Assembly (NCBI GenBank): GCA_004557195.1
Contig: SFER01000014.1
Location: 1-21,583, forward strand
Reading direction: 5' to 3'
Source: Bacteroidales bacterium
GTDB taxonomy: Bacteria > Bacteroidota > Bacteroidia > Bacteroidales > Muribaculaceae
DNA length: 21,583 nt
Positions 6,786 to 14,633 of this stretch are shown here, one piece after another; position 1 is the stretch's first letter; each line of letters opens with the position of its first letter. The notes below the pieces were generated by a model. It did not search any database. It saw only the letters and a list, made by a program, of their open reading frames with translations, and was not told the DNA's origin. A program made the translations under genes and the position numbers.

Positions 6786-7466
6786 TTAAAATTGGTCGAT
6801 GCGCCACCATTTGTAGCTGATATTGTTGTCGTAAGTGTCGGTTTCCTCGCGGCGCTTGATGAAACGCACACATTTAATAGTAACCGGAAGGGCTACAACC
6901 TCGTAGATTGTCTTGAGGAGAGCCTGAGTCCAGATTAGCGACAAAATCGTGCTAATAGGGAGAATACCGAGGAAGGCGATAGGGAAGAAAATCACCGAAT
7001 CGACACTCTCGCCAAAGAGAGTCGAAACCACAGCGCGGAGTGAAAACATCCGCCCTTCGCATTTCACCTTCATGCGGCTCATGACGTATGCATTGACCAT
7101 CGAACCGCAAATGAATGCTATGAAACTGCCGGTGAGGATTCGCCATGTGTTGCCAAACACTGCATCCACCGCCTCCTGCCCGGTCCAAGAGGGGTCGGGT
7201 GGCATCACGATGCAGAGTTGCAGGAACATTACGAATATGAAATTCATGAGAAATCCGAGCCAAATCACCAGGCGCGCCTTGCGAAACCCATACACCTCGA
7301 CAATGCAGTCGTTGATAATGTAGGAAACCGGAAACACGAGCAGCCCGGCAGTGAAAGTAAACCATCCCACCTTCACCACTTTCACCTCGAGGAGATTGGC
7401 GAGGATGAGGAAAACACAGAACAAAACTGTGAGCAACAGAAAAATTGTTGTGAAACTACGCTTCAT
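6786..7466 (-). CDS. Queuosine precursor transporter (YhhQ family)
   Basis: A 226-residue integral membrane protein with about six hydrophobic segments, of the YhhQ/DUF165 family that imports queuosine precursors for tRNA modification. Characteristic segments are LLEVKVVKVGWFTFTAGLLV near the N terminus, PVSYIINDCIVEVYGFRKAR (a family hallmark), and FGESVDSVIFFPIAFLG in the second half. The start at 7466 (MKRSFTT) is chosen over 7625 because the promoter at 7483-7514 lies between them and homologues begin near this point. It is the first gene of a probable operon with the YjjG-type gene, perhaps linking salvage of modified bases with nucleotide clean-up; that link is inference. Confidence 0.92.
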   Translation of the reverse strand: MKRSFTTIFLLLTVLFCVFLILANLLEVKVVKVGWFTFTAGLLVFPVSYIINDCIVEVYGFRKARLVIWLGFLMNFIFVMFLQLCIVMPPDPSWTGQEAVDAVFGNTWRILTGSFIAFICGSMVNAYVMSRMKVKCEGRMFSLRAVVSTLFGESVDSVIFFPIAFLGILPISTILSLIWTQALLKTIYEVVALPVTIKCVRFIKRREETDTYDNNISYKWWRIDQF

Positions 7467-7774
7467 GAAAATAAAATTTTCACAAAAATACAACATAATC
7501 GCGAGATAGAAAAATCGGCGACAGCAAAAGCCCTCTATATAATAAGGAGTGAAAACGGCAAATATTGATGATTGGAAGCACGGTGATATGCATTGATAAA
7601 ATGAAAAGCATAAAAAAAACGGCAAAAAAAGTTGTTATATGGCTGATAATTAAAAAAAAATTCCGATATTTGCACTTGAATTTTTTAGGGAGGATTTCGG
7701 ACAACGAAATTCGCTCAAAAAAATGTCGCAAAAATTGAATAATAATAACAAATATCAATAAAGACAATAACATC
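7467..7774. other. 308-base AT-rich intergenic region between divergent genes
   Basis: No gene was found here. It holds the minus-strand promoter for the queuosine-precursor transporter at 7483-7514. A weak -7 candidate for HU, GATATTTG, lies at 7665-7672 with no matching -33. In the HU leader a small hairpin, ATTTCG (7694-7699) with CGAAAT (7705-7710), is visible. The remainder is A-rich with runs of A and T. Confidence 0.6.
7483..7514 (-). promoter_or_regulatory. Predicted promoter of the queuosine-precursor transporter operon
   Basis: On the minus strand TTTT (7514-7511), a 20-base spacer and TATTTTTG (7490-7483). The -7 element fits TANNTTTG exactly and the -33 has one mismatch. Transcription would begin close to the ATG at 7466. 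Confidence 0.5.
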
Positions 7775-8050
7775 ATGACTAAAGCAGACATCGTAAATGA
7801 AATTGCCAAATCAACAGGGTTTGACAAGTCGCAAGTTCTCGAAACTTTGGAATTATTTATGGAAATTGTAAAAGATTCTTTGAGCAACGACAAGAATGTA
7901 TATCTCCGTGGTTTCGGTAGTTTCATTGTAAAAACTCGTTCACAAAAAACAGCCCGCAACATTTCACAGGGCACAACTATCATAATCCCTGAGCACAAAA
8001 TCCCGGCATTCAAGCCCGCCAAAGTGTTTATGGAAGAAGTGAAAAAATAA
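7775..8050 (+). CDS. HU/IHF-family DNA-binding protein
   Basis: A 91-residue nucleoid protein that binds and bends DNA as a dimer. The N-terminal helices begin MTKADIVNEIAKSTGFDKSQ. The core FGSF segment (RGFGSFIVKTR, about 45-55) is present, followed by the beta-arm. The arm tip reads IIIPEHKIPAFKPAK, carrying the usual intercalating proline and ending in the F-K/R-P-(S/A)-K pattern. Length is standard. Thirty bases separate it from the 29-residue basic ORF at 8080, so they probably share a transcript that may run on to the RNase E/G gene. Confidence 0.95.
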   Translation: MTKADIVNEIAKSTGFDKSQVLETLELFMEIVKDSLSNDKNVYLRGFGSFIVKTRSQKTARNISQGTTIIIPEHKIPAFKPAKVFMEEVKK

Positions 8051-8079
8051 ATTATTTCTAACTATAAAATTTTAAGACA

Positions 8080-8169
8080 ATGCCAAGCGGAAAGAAAAGA
8101 AAAGGCCACAAGATGGCTACGCACAAGCGCAAAAAAAGACTCAGAAAGAATCGTCATAAGAAGAAATAA
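8080..8169 (+). CDS. 29-residue AURKAIP1/COX24-domain (mS38/bS22-like) small ribosomal protein
   Basis: A tiny, extremely basic ORF, too short for most gene finders. It begins MPSGKKRKGHKMATHKRKKR and ends in a run of basic residues (RHKKK), with about 17 Lys/Arg in 29 residues. I recognise this as the AURKAIP1/COX24-domain peptide commonly annotated in Bacteroidota, related to mitochondrial mS38 and the bS22-type small-subunit protein. It would sit in the 30S subunit near the decoding region. It lies 30 bases downstream of HU, as expected for a co-transcribed gene. The ribosomal role is family knowledge, not visible here. Confidence 0.85.
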   Translation: MPSGKKRKGHKMATHKRKKRLRKNRHKKK

Positions 8170-8319
8170 TCTTATAAGCATCTGAGAAAATTACCAAAAA
8201 CAAGAACAAACCGATTTGTGAGCATTGAAACGTGTCGAACATATATCGAGTTTGTTCTTTGTACATTATAAGGGTGTGGCTCATACCCGATATGTGCCAC
8301 CTCGTGAATAAATCTCCCA

Positions 8320-8383
8320 ATGGGCGTTGCATTGCATTACGCGAAGGCAGACGCGAGTCAACCCGACATCGCCCATCTTTTTT
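8320..8383 (+). terminator. Terminator-like hairpin 12 bases before the RNase E/G start
   Basis: ATGGGCG (8320-8326) pairs with CGCCCAT (8370-8376), with an inner CGCG/CGCG stem (8340-8343 with 8352-8355), followed by T6 at 8378-8383. The next gene starts at 8396, so this is either the end of the HU transcript with read-through or a regulatory leader hairpin of the RNase E/G gene. Confidence 0.5.
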
Positions 8384-8395
8384 ATTATTCTCTCA

Positions 8396-10015
8396 ATGAG
8401 AAGTGAACTTATTGTAGATATCAAGTCAGAAGAAATAGCGATAGCGCTTGTTGAAGACAACAGGCTGGTGTCGCTGCAGAAAGAGTCGCGCGACGCATCC
8501 TACGCCGTGGGCAATATCTACCTCGCCAAGGTGAAAAAACTTATGCCGGGGTTGAATGCCGCCTTTGTGAATGTGGGATACGACAAAGATGCTTTCTTGC
8601 ACTACTTAGACTTAGGTTCTCAGTTCAGCACCTATTCCGAATTTGTAAACTCTGCGCTCGAAGACAAAAAGAAATTGCCGAGTGTGAGCAAATTTACAGC
8701 AAAGCCCGACATCGACAAACGTGGCACAATTGCTCAAGTGCTCACCCAGGGACAGCATCTGCTGGTGCAGATTGCAAAAGAGCCGATTTCCTCCAAGGGT
8801 CCGCGTCTCACCACCGAAATCTCATTCACAGGGCGTTACCTTGTGCTAATTCCCTTCAACGACAAAATCTCGGTGTCGCAAAAAATCAAGTCAACCGAGG
8901 AGAAACTAAGGTTGAAGCAACTTATCGGAAGTATCAAGCCCAAAAATTTCGGCGTGATTGTGCGCACATCTGCCGAAGGAAAGCGAGTGGCGGAATTGAA
9001 CAGCGAACTCAAGACATTGATGAAATGCTGGGAAGACGCTGTAACAAAGGCACAACGCTCCGATGCCCCCGCCCTTGTATATGAAGAAGACAGCAGGGCT
9101 TTGAGTGTGATACGCGATATCTTCAGTCCTTCATTTGAAAACATTTATGTCAACGATGCAGAGATGTATCAGCAGATTTTCAACTATGTGAGCCTTATCG
9201 CTCCCGAGCGTAAGGAGATAGTGAAACTGTATGACAAAGATGAGCCGATTTTCGACCATTTCAACATCACTCGACAGATTAAGTCATCGTTTGGCAAAAC
9301 CGTGTCGTTCAAGAGTGGCGCCTACATTATTGTAGAAAGCACAGAGGCGCTTCATGTTATCGACGTCAACTCGGGCAACCGCTCCAAGAGTGATGCCAAC
9401 CAGGAGAGCAATGCCCTTGAGGTGAACCTTCGTGCCGCCGATGAGATTGCACGCCAATTGAGGCTTCGCGACCTGGGTGGTATCATCGTAATCGACTTCA
9501 TCGACATGGCGCAAGCCGAGCATCGCCAGGCTCTCTACGACCACATGCGCGAGGTGATGAGCAACGACCGCGCTCGCCACAACATCTTGCCACTGTCGAA
9601 ATTCGGATTGATGCAGATTACCCGCCAACGTGTGCGCCCTGCACTCGACATCGTCACCTCAGAGGCGTGTCCGTCGTGCTACGGAAAGGGGGAGGTGCAA
9701 TCGTCGCTCCTCTTTACCGACCGATTGCGCGAGAAGTTGGAATATTGCGTCAACCACCTCAAGATTAACAACTTTATTATGTATGTGCATCCATTTGTCG
9801 ATGCCTACATCAAAAAAGGACTGATATCGGAATACCGTCGCTGGAAAATGCAAATTGGCGGCAAATTTAAAGTGCTGCCCGACCAGTCGCTCGCTTATCT
9901 CGAATACAAAGTGTTCGACCGCGATAAAAACGAAATAGATTTGAAGGAGGAGAAAGACACCAACAGTTCTTCTTCAAAGAAAGAATCGAAGTCTAAGGCA
10001 AACAACGAAGATTGA
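8396..10015 (+). CDS. Ribonuclease E/G family protein
   Basis: A 539-residue endoribonuclease that cleaves single-stranded, often 5'-monophosphorylated RNA in rRNA maturation and mRNA decay. An S1-like domain (about 36-130; GNIYLAKVKKLMPGLNAAFV at 39-58) is followed by the 5'-sensor/RNase H-like region. The DNase I-like catalytic domain has D323 (VIDVNSGN) and D367 (IVIDFIDM), matching E. coli D303 and D346. The zinc-link CPSC (425-428) is present, and the tail is short and charged (KKESKSKANNED). There is no long degradosome scaffold, so it is nearer RNase G in size. The start at 8396 (MRSELIVDIK) fits homologues; the in-frame ATG at 8327 lies inside the leader hairpin. Confidence 0.94.
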   Translation: MRSELIVDIKSEEIAIALVEDNRLVSLQKESRDASYAVGNIYLAKVKKLMPGLNAAFVNVGYDKDAFLHYLDLGSQFSTYSEFVNSALEDKKKLPSVSKFTAKPDIDKRGTIAQVLTQGQHLLVQIAKEPISSKGPRLTTEISFTGRYLVLIPFNDKISVSQKIKSTEEKLRLKQLIGSIKPKNFGVIVRTSAEGKRVAELNSELKTLMKCWEDAVTKAQRSDAPALVYEEDSRALSVIRDIFSPSFENIYVNDAEMYQQIFNYVSLIAPERKEIVKLYDKDEPIFDHFNITRQIKSSFGKTVSFKSGAYIIVESTEALHVIDVNSGNRSKSDANQESNALEVNLRAADEIARQLRLRDLGGIIVIDFIDMAQAEHRQALYDHMREVMSNDRARHNILPLSKFGLMQITRQRVRPALDIVTSEACPSCYGKGEVQSSLLFTDRLREKLEYCVNHLKINNFIMYVHPFVDAYIKKGLISEYRRWKMQIGGKFKVLPDQSLAYLEYKVFDRDKNEIDLKEEKDTNSSSSKKESKSKANNED

Positions 10016-10044
10016 CCACTTCCGCTTTGCCGGAACCATAATAT

Positions 10045-10079
10045 AAGCCACGCATCGCTGCCTCGATGCGTGGCTTTTT
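10045..10079 (+). terminator. Intrinsic terminator of the RNase E/G gene
   Basis: AAGCCACGCATCG (10045-10057) and CGATGCGTGGCTT (10064-10076) form a perfect 13-bp stem with a 6-base loop and a T-run. It lies 30 bases after the stop codon. On the other strand it could also stop purL transcripts, although the T-run there is poor. Confidence 0.88.
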
Positions 10080-10103
10080 GGTTGTGATTGAATTTTTGTG
10101 AGG

Positions 10104-13100
10104 TTATTTGTGAGCCTCAACCCAGCGGCGAGCGTTTACAAATGCTTCTACCCAAGGGGTAATCTCGTCGTTTCTGTCGGCGGGATAGAAACCGCATTGC
10201 CATGGGAAGATGGCACGCTCAAGGTGGGGCATCATTGCCAAATGGCGGCCATCTTTCGATGCCACACCGGCAATAGCGCCTTGCGAGCCGTTGGGGTTGG
10301 CGGGATATGCGTCATAGGCATAGCGCAATGCGATGTTGTATTCGCTTTCGTCGTATGGCAACGAGAATTTGCCTTCGCCGTGTGCCACCCAGATGCCGAG
10401 GCGCGAGCCGGAAAGCGAGTGGAGCATCACGGTATCGTTCTCGGGGATGACAACCGAGAGGAATTGGCTCTCGAATTTGTGCGAATTGTTGTGCAGCATC
10501 TTGATATGCTCCTGCTTATCAGAGTCGATAAGGTGAAGTTCCTGCATGAGCTGGCATCCGTTGCACACACCAAGACTCAGAGTGTCGGGACGGCTGTAGT
10601 AGCGCTCGAGAGTGGCTTTGGCTGTGTCGTTCCACACAAAACCGCTTGCCCAACCCTTAGCGGAACCGAGTACATCGGAATTGGAGAAACCGCCGACAAA
10701 CACGAGCATGTTGATGTCGTCGAGTGTCTCTTTGCCGCTCATAAGGTCGGTCATGTGCACATCCTTTACGTCAAATCCTGCAAGGAAAAGCGAGTAAGCC
10801 ATCTCGCGGTCGCCGTTTACACCTTTTTCACGAATAATCGCTGCTTTAACGCCCGAGCGCGAGTTGCGGCGCGATGCGATGCCGAGCGATGAAAGTGAGC
10901 CGGCAAAGGTGGCGGGGAACTGATAGCGGATGGGTTGCTCCTTGTAGTTTTTGTAGCGCTGGAGAGCACATTCTTCACCGCTTTGTTTGCGGTCGAGCAG
11001 ATAGGAGGAGCGGAACCACACATCTCGAAGCGAATCGATGTCGAATGTGGTGCTGAAATCACCGTTTGCCACTTTGATTGTGCGTTCTGCCGATGGGGCA
11101 CCGATGCGGTAGGCGGCAATGCCGTTGCTTGTCATCGAGGCTTCAAACGATGCTATGTCGGCTGCGGCAATTTGGAGCACTACTGCCGGCGACTCGTTGA
11201 AGAGCAGGCGAGTGGTGTCGCTGCAACCGAGGGAGTCGAGCGAGATGTCGAGGCCGCCGTCCACGTTGGCAAAATTCATTTCAAGGAGAGTGGTTATGAG
11301 ACCACCTGCCGAAATGTCGTGCATTGCGAGCACTTTGCCTTCGGCAACAAGACCTTGAATTGTGTCGAATGTTTTCTTGAAGTATTCGGGGCTGTCAACT
11401 GTAGGCACTTTGGCACCGATGCGGTTGAGAGTTTGGAATAAAGCCGAGCCACCGAGGTTCATATTGTCGCAAGTGAAACGCACGAGGTAGATGGCGCTGT
11501 CGGTGTGTCGAATCACCGGCGAAACCACCTTCTTGATGTCGCTCACCTCGCCTGCAGCCGAGATGATAACCGTTCCGGGTGCGAGCACTTTCTTATCGCC
11601 ATATTTTTGTGTCATCGAGAGACTGTCCTTGCCTGTGGGGATGTTGATTCCGAGTGCGCAGGCAAAATCGCTACAACTCTTCACCGCGCGGTAGAGTGCT
11701 GCGTCTTCACCTTCGTTGCGGCAGGGCCACATCCAGTTGGCGCTGAGCGATATGCTCTTGAGCCCTTGGGCGAGAGGCGCTCCCACGATGTTGGTGAGAG
11801 ATTCTGCAATCGCGAGCACCGAACCGTTTCCGGCATCGGCGAGAGCGGCTTGAGGAGCATGTCCAATCGAGGTGGCGATACCTGCTTTCCCTTGGTAGTC
11901 GAGAGCAACCACACCGCAGTCGCTGAGCGGCAATTGAATCTCGCCCTGGCATTGCTGGCGAGCCACCTTACCTGTGATAGAGCGGTCCACCTTGTTGGTG
12001 AGCCAGTCTTTACAAGCTACAGCCTCGATTTGCAATACATTATTAATATATTCCTGAATATTTTCGTCGCTATATTCGGCGTCGGAATAGGAGCGTTCCA
12101 CGGTTTTATCCACCATTACGGTTTTGGGCGAATTGCCAAACATGTCAGCCATTTCGAGGTCGATAGGCTTAACGCCATCGGGTTGCTCAAACACAAATCG
12201 GTGGTCGCCGGTGGTTTCACCCACAACATAGAATGGCGCACGCTCACGGTTGGCGATTTGTCTCACCCAATCGATGTCTTTTTCTTCCATGACCATACCC
12301 ATGCGCTCTTGCGACTCGTTGCCCACAATTTCCTTGGAAGAAAGGGTGGGGTCGCCAATAGGAAGTGCCCCCATCTCTATTTTGCCGCCGGTTTCCTCAA
12401 CGAGTTCGGAAAGGGCGTTGAGGTGTCCGCCTGCGCCGTGGTCGTGGATAGAGACAATCGGGTTGTGTTCGCTTTCGCTCATGGCGCGAATCACATTTGC
12501 AACCCGTTTCTGCATTTCGGGGTTGGCGCGCTGCACGGCATTAAGCTCTATGCTGTTGTCGTATTGCCCGGTGTTCACCGACGACACAGCGCCGCCACCC
12601 ATACCGATGCGGTAGTTGTCGCCGCCCATGAGCACCACTTTCTGCCCCGGCTCCGGAGTGCCTTTGATGGCATCGCGGCGTGCTGCGTATCCTACACCGC
12701 CGGCGAGCATAATCACCTTGTCATAGCCATATTGCATTCCGTTTTCTTCGTGCTCGAAAGTGAGGAGTGAGCCGCAGATGAGCGGTTGTCCAAACTTGTT
12801 GCCGAAATCGGATGCGCCATTGGAAGCCTTGATGAGGATTTGCTCGGGAGTTTGATAGAGCCAGTCGCGTGGCGGCATGGTGCACATTTCCCATTTGCGC
12901 TCCACAGCAGTGCGGGGATATGATGTCATATACACGGCAGTGCCGGCGATAGGAAGACTTGCTGTTCCTCCGCCGAGGCGGTCGCGAATCTCGCCACCCG
13001 AACCTGTAGCCGCGCCATTGAACGGCTCGACGGTTGTGGGGAAGTTGTGTGTTTCGGCTTTAAGCGAAATTACGGTCTCAATGTCGCGAGTCTCGAAGTA

Positions 13101-13793
13101 ATCTGCCTTTTCGGGGTTGATGGGTGCAAATTGCTCCACAGTGGGGCCCTCGACAAATGCCACATTGTCCTTGTATGCCGATACAAGGCTATTCGGATTT
13201 TCTTGAGAAGTTTTCTTGATTAATTTGAAGAGCGAGAGCGGCTTTTCTTCGCCATCGATAACGAAAGTGCCGTTGAAGATTTTGTGGCGGCAGTGTTCCG
13301 AGTTCACCTGCGAGAATCCAAACACCTCGCTGTCGGTGAGCGGACGCCCGAGTTTGTCGCTCAACTGCTTGAGATAGGTAATTTCATCGGGATTAAGGGC
13401 GAGACCCTCGGAGATGTTGTATTTTTCGATATCCTCGATATAAACGATAGGGTCGGGAGTTTTGGTGATTTTGAACACATCCTGATTGAGAGTGTGATAA
13501 ACGCGCTGGAGCATCTTGTCATAAGTCGGGTTGTCGCAATCCATGGCAGTGAACTCCTCGATTCGAGAGATTCCGCTGAGCTCCATGTTTTGAGTAATCT
13601 CAACAGCGTTTGTGCTCCAAGGAGTAATCATCTCGCGCCTAGGTCCGACAAATGTGCCGGTAACTTCCTTGGCTTCGAGGTGCTTAGCCCCGCTGAACAG
13701 CCATTCGAGTTTCTGTATTTCCTTTTCCGAAAGAGAATGGTCGATTTCTACCGCGTAAACCGTAGTATCGCCCGATTTGAAAAAATCTATCAT
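10104..13793 (-). CDS. purL: Phosphoribosylformylglycinamidine synthase, large single-chain form
   Basis: A 1229-residue enzyme converting FGAR, ATP and glutamine to FGAM, the fourth step of purine synthesis. It is the fused form, with an N-terminal PurS-like region, two AIR-synthetase-like halves and a C-terminal glutaminase. Seen: SQVNSEHCRHKIFNG and ETHNFPTTVEPFNGAATG in the first half; the glutaminase nucleophile Cys1077 (GVCNGC); and the His1190/Glu1192 pair (PHLER). Nothing is missing. The start at 13793 (MIDFFKSGD) is preferred to the in-frame ATG at 13838 because the predicted promoter (13843-13874) leaves almost no room for the longer version and MIDFF fits the PurS-like fold. Its 3' end converges on the RNase E/G gene. 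Confidence 0.97.
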   Translation of the reverse strand: MIDFFKSGDTTVYAVEIDHSLSEKEIQKLEWLFSGAKHLEAKEVTGTFVGPRREMITPWSTNAVEITQNMELSGISRIEEFTAMDCDNPTYDKMLQRVYHTLNQDVFKITKTPDPIVYIEDIEKYNISEGLALNPDEITYLKQLSDKLGRPLTDSEVFGFSQVNSEHCRHKIFNGTFVIDGEEKPLSLFKLIKKTSQENPNSLVSAYKDNVAFVEGPTVEQFAPINPEKADYFETRDIETVISLKAETHNFPTTVEPFNGAATGSGGEIRDRLGGGTASLPIAGTAVYMTSYPRTAVERKWEMCTMPPRDWLYQTPEQILIKASNGASDFGNKFGQPLICGSLLTFEHEENGMQYGYDKVIMLAGGVGYAARRDAIKGTPEPGQKVVLMGGDNYRIGMGGGAVSSVNTGQYDNSIELNAVQRANPEMQKRVANVIRAMSESEHNPIVSIHDHGAGGHLNALSELVEETGGKIEMGALPIGDPTLSSKEIVGNESQERMGMVMEEKDIDWVRQIANRERAPFYVVGETTGDHRFVFEQPDGVKPIDLEMADMFGNSPKTVMVDKTVERSYSDAEYSDENIQEYINNVLQIEAVACKDWLTNKVDRSITGKVARQQCQGEIQLPLSDCGVVALDYQGKAGIATSIGHAPQAALADAGNGSVLAIAESLTNIVGAPLAQGLKSISLSANWMWPCRNEGEDAALYRAVKSCSDFACALGINIPTGKDSLSMTQKYGDKKVLAPGTVIISAAGEVSDIKKVVSPVIRHTDSAIYLVRFTCDNMNLGGSALFQTLNRIGAKVPTVDSPEYFKKTFDTIQGLVAEGKVLAMHDISAGGLITTLLEMNFANVDGGLDISLDSLGCSDTTRLLFNESPAVVLQIAAADIASFEASMTSNGIAAYRIGAPSAERTIKVANGDFSTTFDIDSLRDVWFRSSYLLDRKQSGEECALQRYKNYKEQPIRYQFPATFAGSLSSLGIASRRNSRSGVKAAIIREKGVNGDREMAYSLFLAGFDVKDVHMTDLMSGKETLDDINMLVFVGGFSNSDVLGSAKGWASGFVWNDTAKATLERYYSRPDTLSLGVCNGCQLMQELHLIDSDKQEHIKMLHNNSHKFESQFLSVVIPENDTVMLHSLSGSRLGIWVAHGEGKFSLPYDESEYNIALRYAYDAYPANPNGSQGAIAGVASKDGRHLAMMPHLERAIFPWQCGFYPADRNDEITPWVEAFVNARRWVEAHK

Positions 13794-13842
13794 AATAAGT
13801 ATTCCATTGGTTATAAAAAATGTGCCAAAAGATAACACGATG

Positions 13843-13874
13843 CAAAATTAATAATTTAATCGGAGACACTAAAA
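13843..13874 (-). promoter_or_regulatory. Predicted purL promoter
   Basis: On the minus strand TTTT (13874-13871), a 20-base spacer and TAATTTTG (13850-13843). The -7 element is an exact TANNTTTG match. The -33 is inside the left arm of the 10-bp inverted repeat. Confidence 0.5.
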
Positions 13875-13920
13875 TGCAACGCAAGTAAAATGTCGTTATG
13901 ATAAATAAAAGTTGCATTTT
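13871..13920. repeat. 10-bp inverted repeat between the purL and FKBP promoters
   Basis: AAAATGCAAC (13871-13880) and GTTGCATTTT (13911-13920) are perfect inverted copies separated by 30 bases. Each arm covers the -33 region of one divergent promoter. It may be a regulator site or simply symmetric promoter elements. Confidence 0.7.
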
Positions 13921-13942
13921 GAGCCGCTGTTTTGTATCTTTG
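13912..13942 (+). promoter_or_regulatory. Predicted promoter of the FKBP-type isomerase gene
   Basis: TTG (13912-13914), a 20-base spacer and TATCTTTG (13935-13942). The start codon at 13956 is only 13 bases beyond the -7 box, so the mRNA leader would be very short or absent. Confidence 0.6.
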
Positions 13943-13955
13943 CAACAAAAATGAT

Positions 13956-14354
13956 ATGGCAAAAACGGAATATATAGCGAAAAATAGGCAGTGGCTCGAG
14001 GCGAAGTCGAAAGAGCCGGGGGTTAAAGCTCTCGACAAGGGAATTTATTACAAGGTGCTTGCGAGCGGCAAGCCCGATGCCATAAAGCCGGGGCGCAATA
14101 GTGTAGTGGTGGTGCATTACACCGGGTGGACGATAAACGGGAAGAAATTCGACTCTTCGCGTGGTGGCACAGCGCCGGCGATGCGTCTTCGCGAGCTCAT
14201 CCAGGGGTGGATTATCGCTCTGCAACAGATGAAGGTTGGGGATAAGTGGGAGATTTACCTCCCTGCCGAGATGGGCTATGGAAAGTTTTCTCAACCGGGC
14301 ATTCCGGGTGGTTCTACGCTCATTTTCGAGGTGGAACTGCTCGGCGTGGGCTGA
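13956..14354 (+). CDS. FKBP-type peptidyl-prolyl cis-trans isomerase
   Basis: A 132-residue protein that catalyses proline isomerisation during folding. A short charged N-terminal helix (MAKTEYIAKNRQWLEAKSKE) precedes one FKBP domain. VVVHYTGW, KKFDSSRGG, the buried Trp in QGWIIALQQMKVGDKW, and PAEMGYG followed by IPGGSTLIFEVELL are all visible. There is no signal peptide, so it should be cytoplasmic, unlike many Bacteroidota FKBPs that are lipoproteins. The start at 13956 is used rather than an ATG-less extension to 13932, because the latter would run into the -7 box. Divergent from purL. Confidence 0.92.
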   Translation: MAKTEYIAKNRQWLEAKSKEPGVKALDKGIYYKVLASGKPDAIKPGRNSVVVVHYTGWTINGKKFDSSRGGTAPAMRLRELIQGWIIALQQMKVGDKWEIYLPAEMGYGKFSQPGIPGGSTLIFEVELLGVG

Positions 14355-14394
14355 TGATTCTCTCTTGCATTACTGCCTTGTAAGAAATTTTTAA

Positions 14395-14415
14395 CACAAA
14401 AATCGAATTTTTGTG
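14395..14415 (+). terminator. AT-rich hairpin after the FKBP gene
   Basis: CACAAAAAT, loop CGA, ATTTTTGTG: a perfect 9-bp inverted repeat 41 bases after the stop codon, upstream of the nifJ promoter. It is AT-rich and lacks a separate T-run, so terminator function is only likely. Confidence 0.45.
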
Positions 14416-14436
14416 CATATAAATTATGTGCGATTT

Positions 14437-14468
14437 TTTGCATTTAAGCCTAAAAATGGCTAACTTTG
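14437..14468 (+). promoter_or_regulatory. Predicted nifJ/por promoter
   Basis: TTTG (14437-14440), a 20-base spacer and TAACTTTG (14461-14468) match the Bacteroidota primary-sigma consensus exactly. It gives an unusually long leader of about 155-160 bases. Confidence 0.75.
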
Positions 14469-14497
14469 CACCTTATTAAGAAAACACGTAATCCCGG

Positions 14498-14578
14498 CGC
14501 ACGCAGATGGTGCGTGATATGACTGTTCTTTTTGCGTAAATGGCGATGAATGAATAGATTGACCGGCGATGACGCAAA
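14498..14578 (+). promoter_or_regulatory. Structured 5' leader of nifJ/por
   Basis: Two hairpins are visible in the leader. CGCAC (14498-14502) pairs with GTGCG (14510-14514). TTTGCGT (14531-14537) pairs with ACGCAAA (14572-14578), enclosing two copies of GGCGATGA (14542-14549 and 14565-14572). I do not recognise a known riboswitch. Confidence 0.35.
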
Positions 14579-14633
14579 GTATTTCTCAAAAAAAGGAACA
14601 AACAAAACGTAATAATCTAAAAACATTTACAAG

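Noticed and set aside
7467..8022. Minus-strand frames across the HU gene and upstream region, including an extended start of the queuosine-precursor transporter at 7625
   Set aside because: The extension is Cys/Phe-rich, crosses the predicted promoter at 7483-7514 and is not part of the family. The other frame is antisense to HU.
11505..12770. Plus-strand open frame (421 codons) inside purL
   Set aside because: It is fully antisense to conserved PurL sequence and has no promoter or recognisable protein features.
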